Positions 1-13,000 are shown, counted from the first letter of the stretch. The stretch is 64,000 nt of DNA from Ischnura elegans (GCF_921293095.1 NW_025791658.1:4588001-4652000), one strand, 5' to 3'. Notes: a model not told the origin generated them from the letters alone. Numbers and translations are program-made.

Positions 1-149
1 TGCCCTCTGCCTTTTCCACACGTGGCCTCCGGCTTCCCGGAAGGTGCTGATGGCAGCATCACTCCCACGCACTCACATGAGTGACTAGGCATGGGGATCA
101 GAATAGCATTACCATCCGGTTTCACGTCTCTGCGAACTCAAGATGTTCC

Positions 150-1015
150 GCTTACAATATTATCTTTAAAATTATTTTTAAGTTTAAAAGTTTATATGAA
201 TAAGGTTTTTTAAGGCTATTAATATGGATATATATGGTTTATAGGAAATTCGATACCCAACACCTGTGCAACCAGGAACGCATCCTTATCTTCCCGATGT
301 TATAATGCTCTCATGCAATGCAAATTCATATAGTGCAAAGACCCCAAGGGACGCATCCCTTGCGCTATACGAGGCATGGGTACAGTGGAACCTCGTTAAA
401 GCGAGTACGGGCTATAGCGACACCCCCGCTATTACGAGAGATAGCCGATGCACCGTCAATTGACCCTATAATAAGCGTGTTAAAAAATTCGTTTTTACGA
501 GACCCTATCGGTGTTGGCTCTCGCCATAGCGAGGGTTTCACCGCCGGAAGACTTTCATCAAGACTCCTTAACCTCTATAATTGCTAGCGATCTGTTAGAA
601 ATGAAGTTAATGGAGTGCTCAGTCTCAAATTTATGTGGTAAACTGTCGTTCGATAAATATAATGATTGACGAAACAATGCTTTGCATGATTTTTATTCAG
701 TGCGGCGCTTATAAATTGTTTGAATAGTTAGTCGTTATTTGAGTAAGGAAATTTAGTGATGCAAAAAAACATCGCCTTTCGTCTGGATTTATGCTTACGT
801 TTATCGGATAGATGTTTATCTGTCGCCGCACCACTCCTGTTCCTGTATATCTGTTCGCAACAGGTATATTGGCTATTATTCGCTCCACCTCCGGTAAAGC
901 GACAATTCGCTATAGCGAGTGTTTATTAGTGCACCGTGGGGTGTCGTTATATCGAGGTTTCACTGTATATATCGAAATTGTGCTAATCAAGATTGCGCTA
1001 TACGAGGCATGGGTG
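150..1015. repeat. Family D ends flanking family C copy 1
   Basis: 150-382 matches the family D terminal region at 9116-9345 (inverted), closing with GCGCTATACGAGGCATGGG. 968-1015 matches the other family D end at 10820-10867. Between them only family C remains. Bases 1-150 show nothing recognisable. Confidence 0.6.
383..965 (+). mobile_element. Family C pogo-like MITE, copy 1
   Basis: CAGTGGAACCTCG to CGAGGTTTCACTG, TA on both sides, 583 bases. GCTATAGCGA-type words at both ends. Confidence 0.88.
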
Positions 1016-1039
1016 TATAGGTGATTAAGATATAAAAGT

Positions 1040-1370
1040 ACACAGGTGGCACACGGCCAGTTGCACAGCGTAATTTATACGCCACGGGTGTCGGGTTCCT
1101 GTTGCCGATCTAAAAAACATTTTTTACTTTACTTTTTGCGTTAAACACTCATGCTTCAGACAATCAAAATGTCATTGTAAGAATGCATGAGGCCATTCAA
1201 GAAACGCAAAGCACGTGCTACACGGCTGGTAGCGCAGCGTAATTTATACGCCATGGGTGTCAGATCCACTTGCCGATTTAAAATAAATTAGCAACAATAG
1301 TTAGTGGTTTGAAAACTCGCACTGTAAACAGTCAAAGTACATTGTTAGAATACATGAGGCCATTCTAGAT
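1040..1370. repeat. Tandem duplication, two ~166-bp units
   Basis: GCRCAGCGTAATTTATACGCCA and CATGAGGCCATTC recur with a 166-base period. Confidence 0.75.
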
Positions 1371-1504
1371 CAGAATGTACGTGCAATGTTGAAATCCTTG
1401 GTTTTCGAAGATTGGCGTATTTGATACACCAGCATGCCCGGTTGAGGGTTAATGATACCGGTTGAAATGACTGTTGCTGGCACTTTAAGGAATATTGGCA
1501 ATTG

Positions 1505-2826
1505 CAGTGGAACTTGGTTAGTACGTTTCTGAAGGGACCACGAAAAATGAACGTACTAACCAGGAAAACGTACTAACGAGGAAAGTAAATAATAGCAGTC
1601 GGGGTTATTGCAATCAGTGAAAAAGTCGTCATAATTACAATTACTATCGGTAGTTCTCATAGGATCGCCTTCCTGAACTCTTTTCACATTTAAAATCAAG
1701 GAAATGAGCGCTACCATGAAAAACAATACCACGTGAATAAAAATCGCAATTTTTCATGGACATCCCGGAGACGATTTCATGATTACGGCGTCTATCTCCC
1801 GTGATTTATCCTATATATATTTACGGAACGAGGACGAGTGAAGCTCAGACAAGCGAAGACAAGTCATTTTTCTTTCTCACAGCATACTCGGAGAATATAA
1901 CAACAACCCGGAGTAAGTCAACTGGTTTTTTAAACATCATAAAAATTGGGCAAAATTATATTGACTTTCAAATTACGGCAACAGCCGTAGACATTCGCTT
2001 CTGGAATGATACCATTTCGATTGTAAAATCGATCGATATATCGACTGATGACATGCAAGACTATTAGATTATGACGTAATTACAAGAAAATTTTATATTA
2101 AACAGTTGAAATTTACTTTCAAAATTTGTCTAATGTCGTCTGCATTCGTTCCGAGATCAAGTATTTTTAAGCTAAGCTTCGCGTGGAGATCCAGAGGATC
2201 GTCTGCTCCCGCAACAGTAGTCAATTAAATACGCACGACGTCGAGTTTATGGAGCAGTACTGCTTTAGATAATGTGGGAATTGTCTAATACCGTTAAGAC
2301 TCATTTCTTCATCATGATAACTCGTGCAATAGCAACAATTGCCCACTCACGAACTTTGTGCGCAGCAGTGGGCACTCCCAAGCGCTCCGAAGGCAACAGA
2401 AGGTGAGGAGCTCGGGGTGGGGAAAATTGGGGCTTCTTATTGGCTGTAGTTTTTCATAGTCAGACATTCCCGAAAAATGGCCGCATTTTATTTTTCATCA
2501 CGTCACAAGAATTCAGAAATGCATTTGGATAAATTACGGTTGAAGAAAGAGATGTGGAATGAATGGAAGAATGTTAATGGCTAATAATAAAAAATTAAAT
2601 CATGAATTCAGACGTTTGCGACCGTTAAGAAGACACTAGAGAACGAATTGCGGGTTGCGTCAGGGCAAGCAATTGAGCGTACTAACCAGGAAAGCGCACT
2701 TTTTTTCAAACGTACTAACGAAATTCTTTTACCTGTATTTTGTTCGGATGGTACCGGGACCGAGGGAGATCGCCGTACTAAGGAGGAAAACGTACTAAGA
2801 AGGAACGTACTAACCAAGTTCCACTG
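1505..2826. mobile_element. Pogo-like element with iterated CGTACTAAC
   Basis: Ends CAGTGGAACTTGGTTAGTAC and GTACTAACCAAGTTCCACTG, TA at the right flank (left flank TG, probably mutated). ACGTACTAAC or a close variant occurs about eight times within 330 bases of the two ends. The interior has no transposase. Confidence 0.8.
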
Positions 2827-3022
2827 TAATCTTGAATCCACTGTAACCGATGCAGCCGGTAATAATAATTTTTGGTATTTGGTCGGAGAAAAAAAAATTT
2901 ATTGAACACATTAGTTACGGGGGTGTTAGATGAGCAGCAATTTGTAGCATGTGAAAGAACGTTTGTTTCGAAGTCATTTATATCGAATTTATCTGAATTG
3001 TCAGTCGGAAAATGGGAAATAT

Positions 3023-3991
3023 TAGAGGTGGGTTAAACTGTTCATTTTTATGAACCGTTCACTTTGATCCTGTTCAGTAAAAAGAACAGTTCAAAATATC
3101 GGTTCATAGTGAACAGGTAGGGTCATTCGGTAGAAAATATTGTTTATCATGCGTTTAGAGTACATGAAAGCTTAGTGTGGTATTGTAAGGTTTGTGGAGA
3201 GTGTTATGGTAATTTCGAGCAAGAATCGCGTTTTAAACAATATTTTTGGAGATGCATCCACATTAAAAAATTTCATCGTAGGCGCCAAAAACTAAGTCCA
3301 AAGATCATCTTGGTAAAGGGACCAAAAAAATGTTCCACAATCATGAGTTCAATCGTTTCCTAAGTTCATGAATCGCGTTTTAAACAATATTTTTGGAGAT
3401 GCATCCACAAATCCACAAATGTTCAAAAAACTAAATCAAAATGAACGCGATATCCCAACTGAACGCCCCGAGGAAACTAATATTTAATCTAATATTTCGA
3501 ACGGTTTGAAAGAACTGATATTTTAAATATCAGTTCAAATATTAGTTATGTCGAACGGTTCGAATGAACTGATATTTTAAATATCAGTTCAAATATTAGT
3601 TAGAACGAACGGTTCGAATGAACTGATATTTTAAATATCAGTTCAAATATTAGTTAGAACGAACTGTTCAGTGGCGAACTGTTCGTTTTCGTCGACGGAG
3701 GGGAATAGTAGAGAAAGAAGGGGAGGGGCTCGGTCGTCTACGACGCACTTCGGCGGCCTTGGATGGCCTCCGTCGTAACCGCCATCTGTTGTACCCACAA
3801 CGCACTTGCTCGAGTAAGCTGCAGTTCAAAATGCCTCTTGATGATCATACCTACTGTACCGAGTATGCCGCAATTGTGCAGTGCCGACATGAACACTGAA
3901 CAGGGTGTTTTAGAGAACGGTTCATTTTCGAACCGGTTCATTTCAGTGAACAGTTCGTTTTGGCAGTTCGGTTCTTTTTGACCCATCTCTA
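3023..3991. mobile_element. hAT-type MITE with 8-bp target duplication
   Basis: Ends TAGAGGTGGGTTAAACTG and GACCCATCTCTA, flanked by GGAAATAT on both sides (3015-3022, 3992-3999). 969 bases, full of GAACGGTTC/GAACTGTTC words. No transposase. Confidence 0.9.
3487..3668. repeat. Minisatellite of ~62-bp units in the hAT MITE
   Basis: Three units, each with the palindrome GAACTGATATTTTAAATATC and the word AACGGTTYGAA. Confidence 0.85.
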
Positions 3992-4361
3992 GGAAATATA
4001 CACGCTTCACATTCCTCGATACCCAACGGCGCAGCGAGAGGGGGAGGGGTTTGGGGGATAAATCCCCCCCCCCCCCAGAACTCAGAGGAATTTTAAAATT
4101 TTATCCATTTCACTTAATTGGGTAAACATTACTTATAGAATAGTGTAAGGATTAATGAAATGATCCTCAGAAATCCGTGAAACTCATCATTTTGAACCAT
4201 TTGTCTTAAAACATTTCTGCGTCAATATGACCCATAAGAGAATAATTATGATTATTTTGAAATTAAGAAAAATTTTAGGCCCATATTTCTTGGCTTTTAA
4301 TTATTTAGTTTTGTTAACCTCTGTGACTATCAAATTCATTTGAAGCCTTTCTACTGTTCCC

Positions 4362-4556
4362 AGGGGCGGATCCAGGATTTTTTTCTGGGAGGGGCACAAG
4401 CAAGGCCGTATCCAGGATTTTGTTCTGGGTGGGGCACAAGGATACCTCGTAATACAAAACGAATGCAATGATAATGGGACCGTATTAAAAATCTTGCATA
4501 TTTTTGAGGGTCTAGGGGGGGGCACGTGCCCCCGTGCCCCCCCCCTGCATCCGCCT
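4362..4556. repeat. MITE-like repeat with GGGGCGGATCCAGG ends
   Basis: GGGGCGGATCCAGGATTTTT opens it and CTGCATCCGCCT closes it. An inner copy of ATCCAGGATTTTG-TTCTGGG suggests tandem duplication. The sequence from 4560 to 5059 shows nothing recognisable. Confidence 0.45.
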
Positions 4557-5059
4557 ATGACTGTTCCTTTATATTCAATGTTGCGGTGTGTGTTATACTA
4601 AAGTTTTTGTCAAAATATAATTTTAAATTTTTTTGAACTTGATACCATTGTAATTCATTGTACCTCCCAAACCCATCAGAGGAAAAGTGATATGTATTCA
4701 CAAATTTGTGGAAGCTAGTTTCCCATATCAACATCGAAATTGTTGAACAACTATTATTTTAATATTTTTCGTCTAATTAAATTTTCTACTACCCTTCCAA
4801 ATGCTTAATAAACGATATTGAAAAAAAAAGACTGGTAAAAAATGAATTATTTTGAGTAAAATGTGCAAACATGGTCATATTGGGTGAAATTGACCCACTC
4901 CGGCATAACAGGGTGAGAGGATTGGTCGTGCGTGCTAGCGTTAAAGTCCATTGTTAACCATCGTGAAGGTGTAGGAGACCAATTGGAATTCAAAAACGGT
5001 AAAAATGACCGCTGCAGCACTCTTCGTGTTAACCTTTCGTTAGGTGCAATATTGGAATA

Positions 5060-5717
5060 GGGTAGTTTCCTTCATCAAAGAAAACGAAAGTTATTAATTG
5101 CCATTAGTTACCCACCATTAGTGTATTCATAACATACAAATTATTAGGTTTAAAAATCCCAATTCAGACGAATGATAATAGCCAATTTTAACTGCATTTG
5201 AAAAAGGCCAGATTGGTGCCCATGCGATTCCACTCCACGTGACGTCACTGGGACCTAGTTTCTACACGTGTAGATAGGAGTTTTACATCGTCTGAGATTA
5301 CCAATGCACGCATGAGGCACAGAGATCAGGGAAACATGTCTTAATAATCACCTATTAAAATTGCCTATGGTCGGAAAGTTTTCTTCGTTTGATAGGGTAT
5401 TAATAATCCTTATTTAAGCCAAGCGCTACCAGCTAAAAGGGTACTCTGCTACCTGCTAGCAGCCTGTATTATATCGGCACTGATAGCCTCGCACCAAGGC
5501 GGCCTCACACGGCATCAGCTGGAACCAGAATGATGTCACATGGGCTTTTCCCAGCATTTATACTTAGCTGTCACATTTTTGCGACTTGAAAGTTTTCACT
5601 TTTCATTTAATCGCGAAAAATAGATATTGTCATTTAAAAATCTAAAAGCGTGAGATACGTACTCCAGGAGTAATAATCTTTCGATTCAGGCAGTTAAAAC
5701 GAAATAGGAAACTGCCC
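5060..5717 (-). mobile_element. Family B TIR element, copy 1
   Basis: Reverse copy, GGGTAGTTTCC to GGAAACTGCCC, TA on both sides. Diverged, with AACGAAATAGG near the right end. Confidence 0.8.
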
Positions 5718-5776
5718 TATCGCTGAGTTCAGACGCTGTGTGCCTGACAGGCACAGATGTTAATAAACATTAATAA

Positions 5777-5950
5777 CAGTTATCATGGGTCAGTGGTACA
5801 CCCTAAAAGTTTAAAGCGTCATTATTAATGTAGCTGAACTCTTACATGATTTCTTATGTGCTATTCATAGATCCCTTTAAATGCTGTCATACAACCCCTG
5901 ACCGATTAAGCAAGGTGGGATATAACAAGTTCTTTAGGCTGTTAACCTTT
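5777..5950. repeat. Direct repeat, first copy (second at 7569-7737)
   Basis: About 170 bases (TTATCATGG...CACCYTAAAAGTTTAAAGCG...GACCGATTAAGCAAG) recur 1.8 kb downstream. The copies bracket the 504-bp duplication. Confidence 0.75.
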
Positions 5951-6179
5951 TCCCTACTAAAGATGAATATATACGTGTGGACGTTTCTTGACCCGGGAGA
6001 CGAAAGCAGCATATTTTCATCGAAGGTTTTCTAACTAATGCCGAATATTATACTATTTCTAGCTCTCCCCCTTTTATGATGGTCACAGGTGTAATACGTC
6101 TTTGTTTCGGGTCCCAACACTGCGGGGCTCGAAATCTGGGAGCAGGTACCCGGACCCCTCGTCTTATATTACCCCTCTC

Positions 6180-7190
6180 GGCGGTAAGGGACCTCAGTCA
6201 TACAATTGTTTATCCAGTCAGTTTTCGAAATAAATATTTCTTCTTTTCTCAAGAAATATAAACTAAGAATTGAATTCTTTGTCTTTTGAGCTGCGTTTAC
6301 AATTTTTAAACAAATTTCTACGATAAATATTAACTTATATCTCGAGTTCTGTATAAACATTAATATGGAAATTGTTGATGCATTAAATGCGTTAATATTG
6401 ACCTTATAACTTTGTTAAAAATTGACAATGTTCAGAAAAAAATGAGGAATTCAATTCAAAGTCTGCAATTTACATGCAAGCAACAATTATCCATTTGCTA
6501 AATACATATAAGCAATACATAAGTTGACCGCGAACCAATGCCGCAGGTATGGTCGTAAACCCGAAAAGGAGGGAGCACAAATACTCTTGGAGTCCGAGAT
6601 AATGCGGAGTCCCTGCGTGGAGGGGTCGGAAAAGGTTAAGCGAGACCCTTCTTAACGAATGTCCTCCAAAAATTAGCCCTCTTAGCGGTAAGGGACAGCG
6701 GTCATACAATTGATTATCCAGTCAGTTTTCGAAATAAATATTTGTTCCTTTCTCAAAACTATAAACTAAGAATTGAATTGAAGTATTTGAACAGCATTTA
6801 CAATTTTTAAACGAAATTCTACTATAAATATTAACTTATATCTCGAGTTCTGTATAAACATTAATATGGAAATTGTTGCTGCATTAAATGCGTTAATATT
6901 GACATTAGAAATTAGTTTAAAATTTGACAATGCTAAAAAAAATGAGGAAATCAATTCAGTGTCTGTAGTTTACATGCAAGCAACCATTATCCATGTGCCA
7001 AATACAATAAGCAAGTTGACCGCGAACCAATGCCGCAGGTAGGGTGGTAAACCCGGAAAGGAGGGAGCACAACTACTCTCGGAGTCGGAGATAATGTGAT
7101 GTCCTCACTGGGAGGGGTCGAAAAAGGTTGGAGCTAAGAGCTTGTGATTATTGGGGTGATCCTTCTTAACGAATGTCTCGCAAAAATGCT
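6180..7190. repeat. Tandem duplication, two ~504-bp units
   Basis: TAAGGGACC/AGYGGTCATACAATTG opens each unit (6185 and 6689). ATATCTCGAGTTCTGTATA and GACCGCGAACCAATGCCGC recur at the same spacing. Diverged by point changes and small gaps. Confidence 0.8.
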
Positions 7191-7320
7191 CCATTATTCG
7201 GAGGGGATGGAAGAGTCTCTTGCAGCTCAGTACAGCAGTCATGCAAAGACGAAAACTCCACCGTCTCGAAAGGGTGAAGGATCATTATATGTCATGTATG
7301 TTAGCGTGTGAATGCAATAA

Positions 7321-7451
7321 AGGCCGTTTTACATGGTACACGGAATTGCGCAATCTGACGTACGTGGGAAGGCGCAATAAAAATTCCACGCCATTTTAGA
7401 AATTAATGCAGCTCTAACCTGCACAATTCTGTGCCCCGTGTAAAACGGCCT
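7321..7451. mobile_element. 131-bp PIF/Harbinger-like MITE
   Basis: AGGCCGTTTTACATGG and CCGTGTAAAACGGCCT with TAA on both sides, the 3-bp duplication typical of this superfamily. Confidence 0.75.
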
Positions 7452-7741
7452 TAAGATCTGTGTTTTTATTTTGCAAAATTAGTTACCTAATCATGCTTTT
7501 CTTTTGCATAAATATGCGGAATAATTAAGCAAAATACATTAAAAAACCGAAGAAAAAATTATTAGCTCTTATCATGGCTCAGTAGTACACCTTAAAAGTT
7601 TAAAGCGTCAGTATTATTGTAGTTGAACTCTTACATGATATCTTACGTGCTATTCATAGATCCCTTAACGTGCCGTCATAAGACCCATGACCGATTAAGC
7701 AAGTTGGGATTTAACGAGTTCTTTAGGCTATTAACACATTA

Positions 7742-7814
7742 AGGCCGCAATACACGGCAAATGGTTTCATTTGCATGATCATTCAGCATGATCATGCGCA
7801 TGAAATATCGGCCT
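7742..7814. mobile_element. 73-bp PIF/Harbinger-like MITE
   Basis: AGGCCGCAATACACGG to ATATCGGCCT with TTA on both sides. The centre GCATGATC...GATCATGC is palindromic. Confidence 0.6.
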
Positions 7815-7959
7815 TTAAGGACCAGAAATTTTTTTTTTTTCGCACTTACTGCAGTGGCTGGGTATTTTTCAAGGCAGGCTGTTTTTTTGCATGCAACTTT
7901 AATTTGGTTTACATCTGAATAACTTTTTACGATATCCCTTTCAAATTTTTAGTGTTTTA

Positions 7960-8314
7960 AGATAAAACCTTATGTCATTTTTCGGAGCCAGATCTTTGGG
8001 ATTGGATATTTTCGCATCCAAACGCATTTTCCTGCAATTCCTGCTATTAAACGAAGTAATTATTCAAGTTGTTTCTGGGTACGTACAATCGAAGGAATGC
8101 TTTTTAGATTTTCATACAGATTTTAATATATTTATGAATTTAAAATCACTTTTATAGGCTTTCAAGTAATTTTTTTTAACATCATTACATGATCACGACC
8201 TAAACTGTTACGCTTGGGTTTGGAAATGAAAATAGGATAAACCACTGACCAGTGGCGTAGGACAAGAATCGCATGCGAAGGCACATTCAAAGAGAGAATC
8301 GGAACTCTTTCCAC
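7960..8314. repeat. Outer family F fragment
   Basis: Matches the left part of the hAT element at 42950-43200 (AAGTAATTATTCAAGTT, GGAATGCTTTTTAGATT), then a GGAACTCTTTCCAC piece also present inside the next copy. So one family F copy abuts or interrupts another. Confidence 0.5.
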
Positions 8315-8762
8315 TAGGGATGGAACGGATCCAGGATTTATTTTTCGGATCGTATCCTTGATTTTCGGAGCCGCATCTTTCGGATCGGATATTTTCGGAT
8401 TCAAATGCATTTTCAAATTCCTGACGCTGAGATTCCCCCGATGATTGTTCAATCTCTTGGGAAGAGTCACACTATGTGCCAGTCGTATTTTGCCTTTTTT
8501 TATTTTCCACGGCTGAAATTCTCCGTACGTAACGTCTGCGAGAGCTTTCAAACAAAACGATTCATGAGTAGGACAAAAATCGCATGCGACGGCGCATTCG
8601 AAGAGAGAATCGGAACTCTTTCCACCCTTATTGTTGCATTCACTGACGCTATTATTCAAAATTTCGGATCCAGAACCGATGCCTTCAGCGACTTTGGATC
8701 CAATGTATCCGATGAAGGGCAATATCCGCGGATATCCGAGGTATCCGATCCGACCATCCCTA
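8315..8762. mobile_element. Family F hAT-like MITE, short copy
   Basis: TAGGGATGG to CCATCCCTA. GGATCCGAT/ATCCGGAT words fill both ends. The interior aligns with the big hAT element at 42920-47118 without its ORF block. The flanks do not match as a duplication. Confidence 0.7.
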
Positions 8763-9115
8763 CATATTATGAAGAAATAATTTTTAGTGCTTACCTAAAA
8801 TTAATAATTTCTAATAATGTCGTTACAAAATGTATCATTTCATGTGGCATATATAGGCAGTGGGTGGAAAACACAAGTATACTCGTGATCCGTGCACAAT
8901 GTGTTAAGTATCATTATATGTGACGCATTTTAACGTGTGGATTTAATAAGATGAGTGTTTTTCATTTTGATATCTCATTTATCTAATAATTCTTTTATTT
9001 TGCTTTATTGTGACATTATTTTGTTTAACTATGCTGAATAATCTGCCTATGATCTGCCTGCTTGAATGCAAAAAATGAGAGGCTGCATGAAGCATTTCAA
9101 AACAAAAAGCTACTA

Positions 9116-10867
9116 CACCCATGTCTTGTATAGCGCAAGGGATGCATCCCTTGGGGTCTTTGCGCTATAGGAATTTGCGCTATACGAATTTGCGCTATAC
9201 GAGAGCGTTTTAACATTGGGAAGATAGGGATGCGTTCCTGGTAGCATAGGTCTTGGGTATTGAATGTCCTCTAAAACATATATATTGCCATAAATAGCCT
9301 TATAAAACATTATTTATATAAATGTTTCTAGTTTAAAACATCTTTAAAGATAGTATGCACGCATTTGAAGACTTTTATTCACGTTAAAAAAAATTCTTAC
9401 GTGCTTTTGAAATTCCCTCCTGTCGTGCAGGTGGGCTAACATCTGCTATCTCAGGGGTTCATAATGCGATGCCGACAGTTGACGAATTTTTTAACCAGTC
9501 TAAAAACAACTATTGTGTCACTCAGGCCCTTTTCTCGCTCATCGAAGTGACAGGCAAATGCTACTTTGAATGCCATTTCATAGTTAGCACAGTTTATGAA
9601 TGATAAATCGTTTTGATTTGAAGTCCTCCGAGTCATTAGCAGCTACGTGAAACAGTATTTAAATGCCTTGAAACCTGACCCAGGTTTTCCTTCCCTGAAA
9701 ATGAATGAACGAGAATGCATTCTTTTCCAAAAGAATATCGTCTCGTCAACACTAAAAACTAGTTGAGGGGGAAAGGAGCCACTTTCAATCACAGCTTGGA
9801 GTTCATCAGAAAATGTTGTGGTGACTGCGCTATCAACACTTGCAGATTCACCTGATATCGCCGCACTGAAAATACCTGCTTGCCGTTTAAATTCTGGAAC
9901 TAACCGAAGCTTTCACTAAATGTCTCGGAGCGATTACCACTCTCGTCTTTTTGTACTGATTCACTATGAACTTTCCGTATGTGTAGACCGCTTGGTTGAA
10001 GTTGGTGCGGCAGAGGTCACTGATGTTTTAACTTCGTCTTTATTCAGAATAAGGCATCGTTCGTTTAAACTTCCGCGCAATATCGCTTTGACGTTCTCCA
10101 TTTTCAGAGCAGTTGACCTATATCAATTTCTCTTCTAGGTTTATGGTTTTTCTTGATAAATTCTTGATTTTTCTACCCACATTCCTATTTTTTGCCATTT
10201 TCTATTGGTTTTTACTCTGCATGGCTCTATCGAAATCACCTTCTACTGCTGAACTGTATTCTTGAGACGCAGAGGGCCTACGACTGCGGGGAGGGAACGA
10301 AGCTATTGTGTTTGAGACTCTATAGCGGACCCTCTTATATGTTGATGCTATTCATGCACAACTCGGCCACCGCTCTAATTCTCCCCCGTGAATACCGATG
10401 ACCTTGAAGGCTTTGGCGTAGACCCTCTACCTGGAAGTCAACCGTCCGATAACCTACGACGGCAAAAATTACATCTCAACCAGTATTGCTTAAAAAAAAC
10501 TCATTTCCACTCGCCCCATGCTTAATTAACGATCTAAATTATTTATTATCATTCTGTTAAGGAGACGAGATAAATTACTTCGGTGGGCCGGCTATCTGGA
10601 CCCAATGACGAGTAAAACTTTTGGCCATTGCACAGCAATGGATTTCGATTAATATATAAACAAAAAAGAAGATTTGAGGCAAGCAATAATAATAATATGC
10701 GTAAAATGATAGAAATTTCGTGTGTACTTAGCGCAAATCACGTTTTATCACGAGAACGTTTAAGATTTTTGATTAGGCAACACTGCGTTGCAATGTTTCC
10801 CCGAGGAATGAATTTGCGCTATATCGAAATTGCGCTAATCGAAATTGCACTACACAAGACATGGGTG
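9116..10867 (-). mobile_element. Family D Tigger-like element
   Basis: Ends CACCCATGTCTTGTATAGCG and ACACAAGACATGGGTG, TA on both sides. GCGCTATACGA repeats three times at the left and GCGCTAATCGA-type words lie at the right. On the minus strand, decayed transposase: NERCLILNKDEV and APTSTKRST (about 9965-10100), and SFPPQLVFSVDETIFFWKR (about 9715-9800), where VDET carries the first catalytic Asp. Multiple stops. Confidence 0.8.
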
Positions 10868-10870
10868 TAC

Positions 10871-11026
10871 ATTAAAACCTCTATGTAGTGAACCTCTTTA
10901 CATCATAAACCTCCATACTTCATACCACCCCTACGGTTCCATCAGATTTACATGTAAATTTATAGGCAAACCTCTTTGTAGTGAACCTCTTTATCTTGTA
11001 AAACCTCCACTTATCATACCAAGGAG
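10871..11026. repeat. AACCTCTTTRTAGTGAACC iterated block
   Basis: AACCTC followed by A/T-rich 6-10 bases repeats about eight times. It looks like the subterminal part of another pogo-like family. The following 11027-11458 shows nothing recognisable. Confidence 0.45.
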
Positions 11027-12128
11027 ACACCCCTGAGACAGCCTAACTACCTCTGAAATCACACTGAGACAACTAGGGACCATTAATGCAGCCAAGATTA
11101 CGTACGTGGAATGACATTTTCAGCGATAAATGATTCACACTTTTTTTTCTTTTACATTTTAATATGCAGTAATTTTCACGTTAATCATTAGTTGTGGTAA
11201 TTTGGTCCATATGAGAGCATGCCTAACAGTAAATAATTAAAAAGATACCCAACAATCCTAATCTTTTTAAGTGATTGTTGAATTGAGAGAGATCATATTG
11301 TTTTATCTAGAACCATGGTAAAAATCATGCGATAGCACTTGCTTTCTGTAATTATTTAATAATAAATATATGTTCACTAATGCATGCATCTTTATTTAAA
11401 CACATGTATATAATGGTTTAAAAGACCGTAGTACCTTTCATTCCCAAAGTACCGTATAAGCACGTGTAAGAGGCGCACCTTTTTTCCCAGAAATTGCAGC
11501 CAAAAATGGTGGTGCGCCTCTACACAAACTTCTTATCTTCCCCCCTCTCCTTCACCGGTCGCAAGTCCAAGAGGAACTGAGTGGCCTTGGTTTTCAGCGT
11601 GAGTCAGTCATCTGTAATCCTAGGTCAAAAACAAGCGGCAGGCAGGGGAGTTTCTCCCTTAGTGACGTATTTTTAAAATGCTCCTGTTTGCTTTTCTTGA
11701 AAGCATCGCGCCGTCACGTCGGTACCCCAGAGGTGAACATGGAAGATCGCACGGGGGTTTTCGCTCCGGAGGGTGCGCTAAATTTACTGCCATGAGTGGG
11801 CATCCTGCGGCATTTATACTGCATATAGTAATCGTTTATCAAACGTAGAGAAACGCGTATTTTTGGATGACATACCTTGTCAATAGTCAATATCTGTCTT
11901 GCCGAGCAATTTCCATTACGCTGAGGACCTGATTTTTTTAAATCATCTTCAGACGCTAACATGAGGATTTTTTCAACTGAAAATTATATTGGTGTCAAAA
12001 CATGCTGTTTAAAAAATTCAAACGAGTTGTTCATTGTTGGACTAAATGGTAGATAGAAGAAATCAGAAATGCTTATAAGTGAAGAGCGCAGAAGGAGCGT
12101 GATCCCTCCGTCTTCGAAGCAAGCAACG

Positions 12129-12171
12129 AAATACGGAGGGGAAGGAGCGCGCTCCCTCCCCTCCGTATTTC
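12129..12171. repeat. Perfect-looking hairpin
   Basis: Arms AATACGGAGGGGAAGGAGCG and its near inverse meet at GCGC. GGAGGG-type words continue on the left side. Confidence 0.6.
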
Positions 12172-12429
12172 AAGCAACAAGGCTATGAGCGAAGGAGCAA
12201 GGAAAGAACACGTCCGATCTTGCATGTGACGTCATTGCCTTCAAAGCAAAGGGGCGAAGGCGCAGCAATATGATATAAGCAGTTTGCGTTGCCTGAAGTT
12301 TCCAGTCCGTCTCGCCTTGTTTGAATACGCTTATGCTAAGCTTGTTTCTTCCGAAATTGTCCTGTTTGGACTATTTTGAATATTATTAGCCTTGTTGTAA
12401 CTATAAATCTATGTGTAAAACAATTAGAG

Positions 12430-13000
12430 CTTAAAAAACTTAAATTCTGTTAGATATGCGTCGCGTTAGATCTCTTTCTTTTTTTGAACCTCGTGCGTGT
12501 CATGCAATTATTGAAAGCTATCGAGATATCTTCGGGCTCAGTAGATGACTCACCTAGCATTTGGCCTCCAGAAACTGAGAGATCGATCAAGGTCAGTTGG
12601 TGAGACGGGGTAGGGATGAAACACGTTTCCATTGTTCCCTTGATATTTTCCTATTTTCCTGTGGGGTCTCGGAAAGGAAAAAAAACGGCAGAGGCATTGG
12701 CTGATGGAGGGCCGAGTGTGGCACCATTAAATCTACGACGTGGCTATTATCCTACGGCGCTGAGATTGCCCCGATTGTTGTCCAAGCTCTTGGGAAGGTT
12801 CATGCTATGTGCCTGTCGTGTATTACCTTAAAATTTTCCTCGGCTGCAATTCTATTGCAAAACTCCTGCGAGAGCATTTTAACAAAATTCTTCGTGAATA
12901 GGACAAGCATCGTAGAGTAACGGCGTATGCGAAGAGAGGATCGGAACTCTTTCTACTCCCTCTTATGCCGCTATTACCGCCGCAGTTATCAAAATTTCCT
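12430..13000. mobile_element. Family F (hAT) fragment
   Basis: Shares GGCCTCCAGAAA, GGAAAGGAAAAAAA and GGATCGGAACTCTTTC blocks with the hAT element at 42920 and with 8315-8762. Both terminal repeats are missing. Confidence 0.5.

Noticed and set aside
3487..3668. CRISPR-like regular repeats
   Set aside because: Units are contiguous tandem copies with no unique spacers, in a eukaryotic hAT MITE.
8162..8923. Overlapping ORFs of 186 and 172 codons on opposite strands
   Set aside because: They lie over the family F MITE and read through its inverted ends. No protein family and no splice context.
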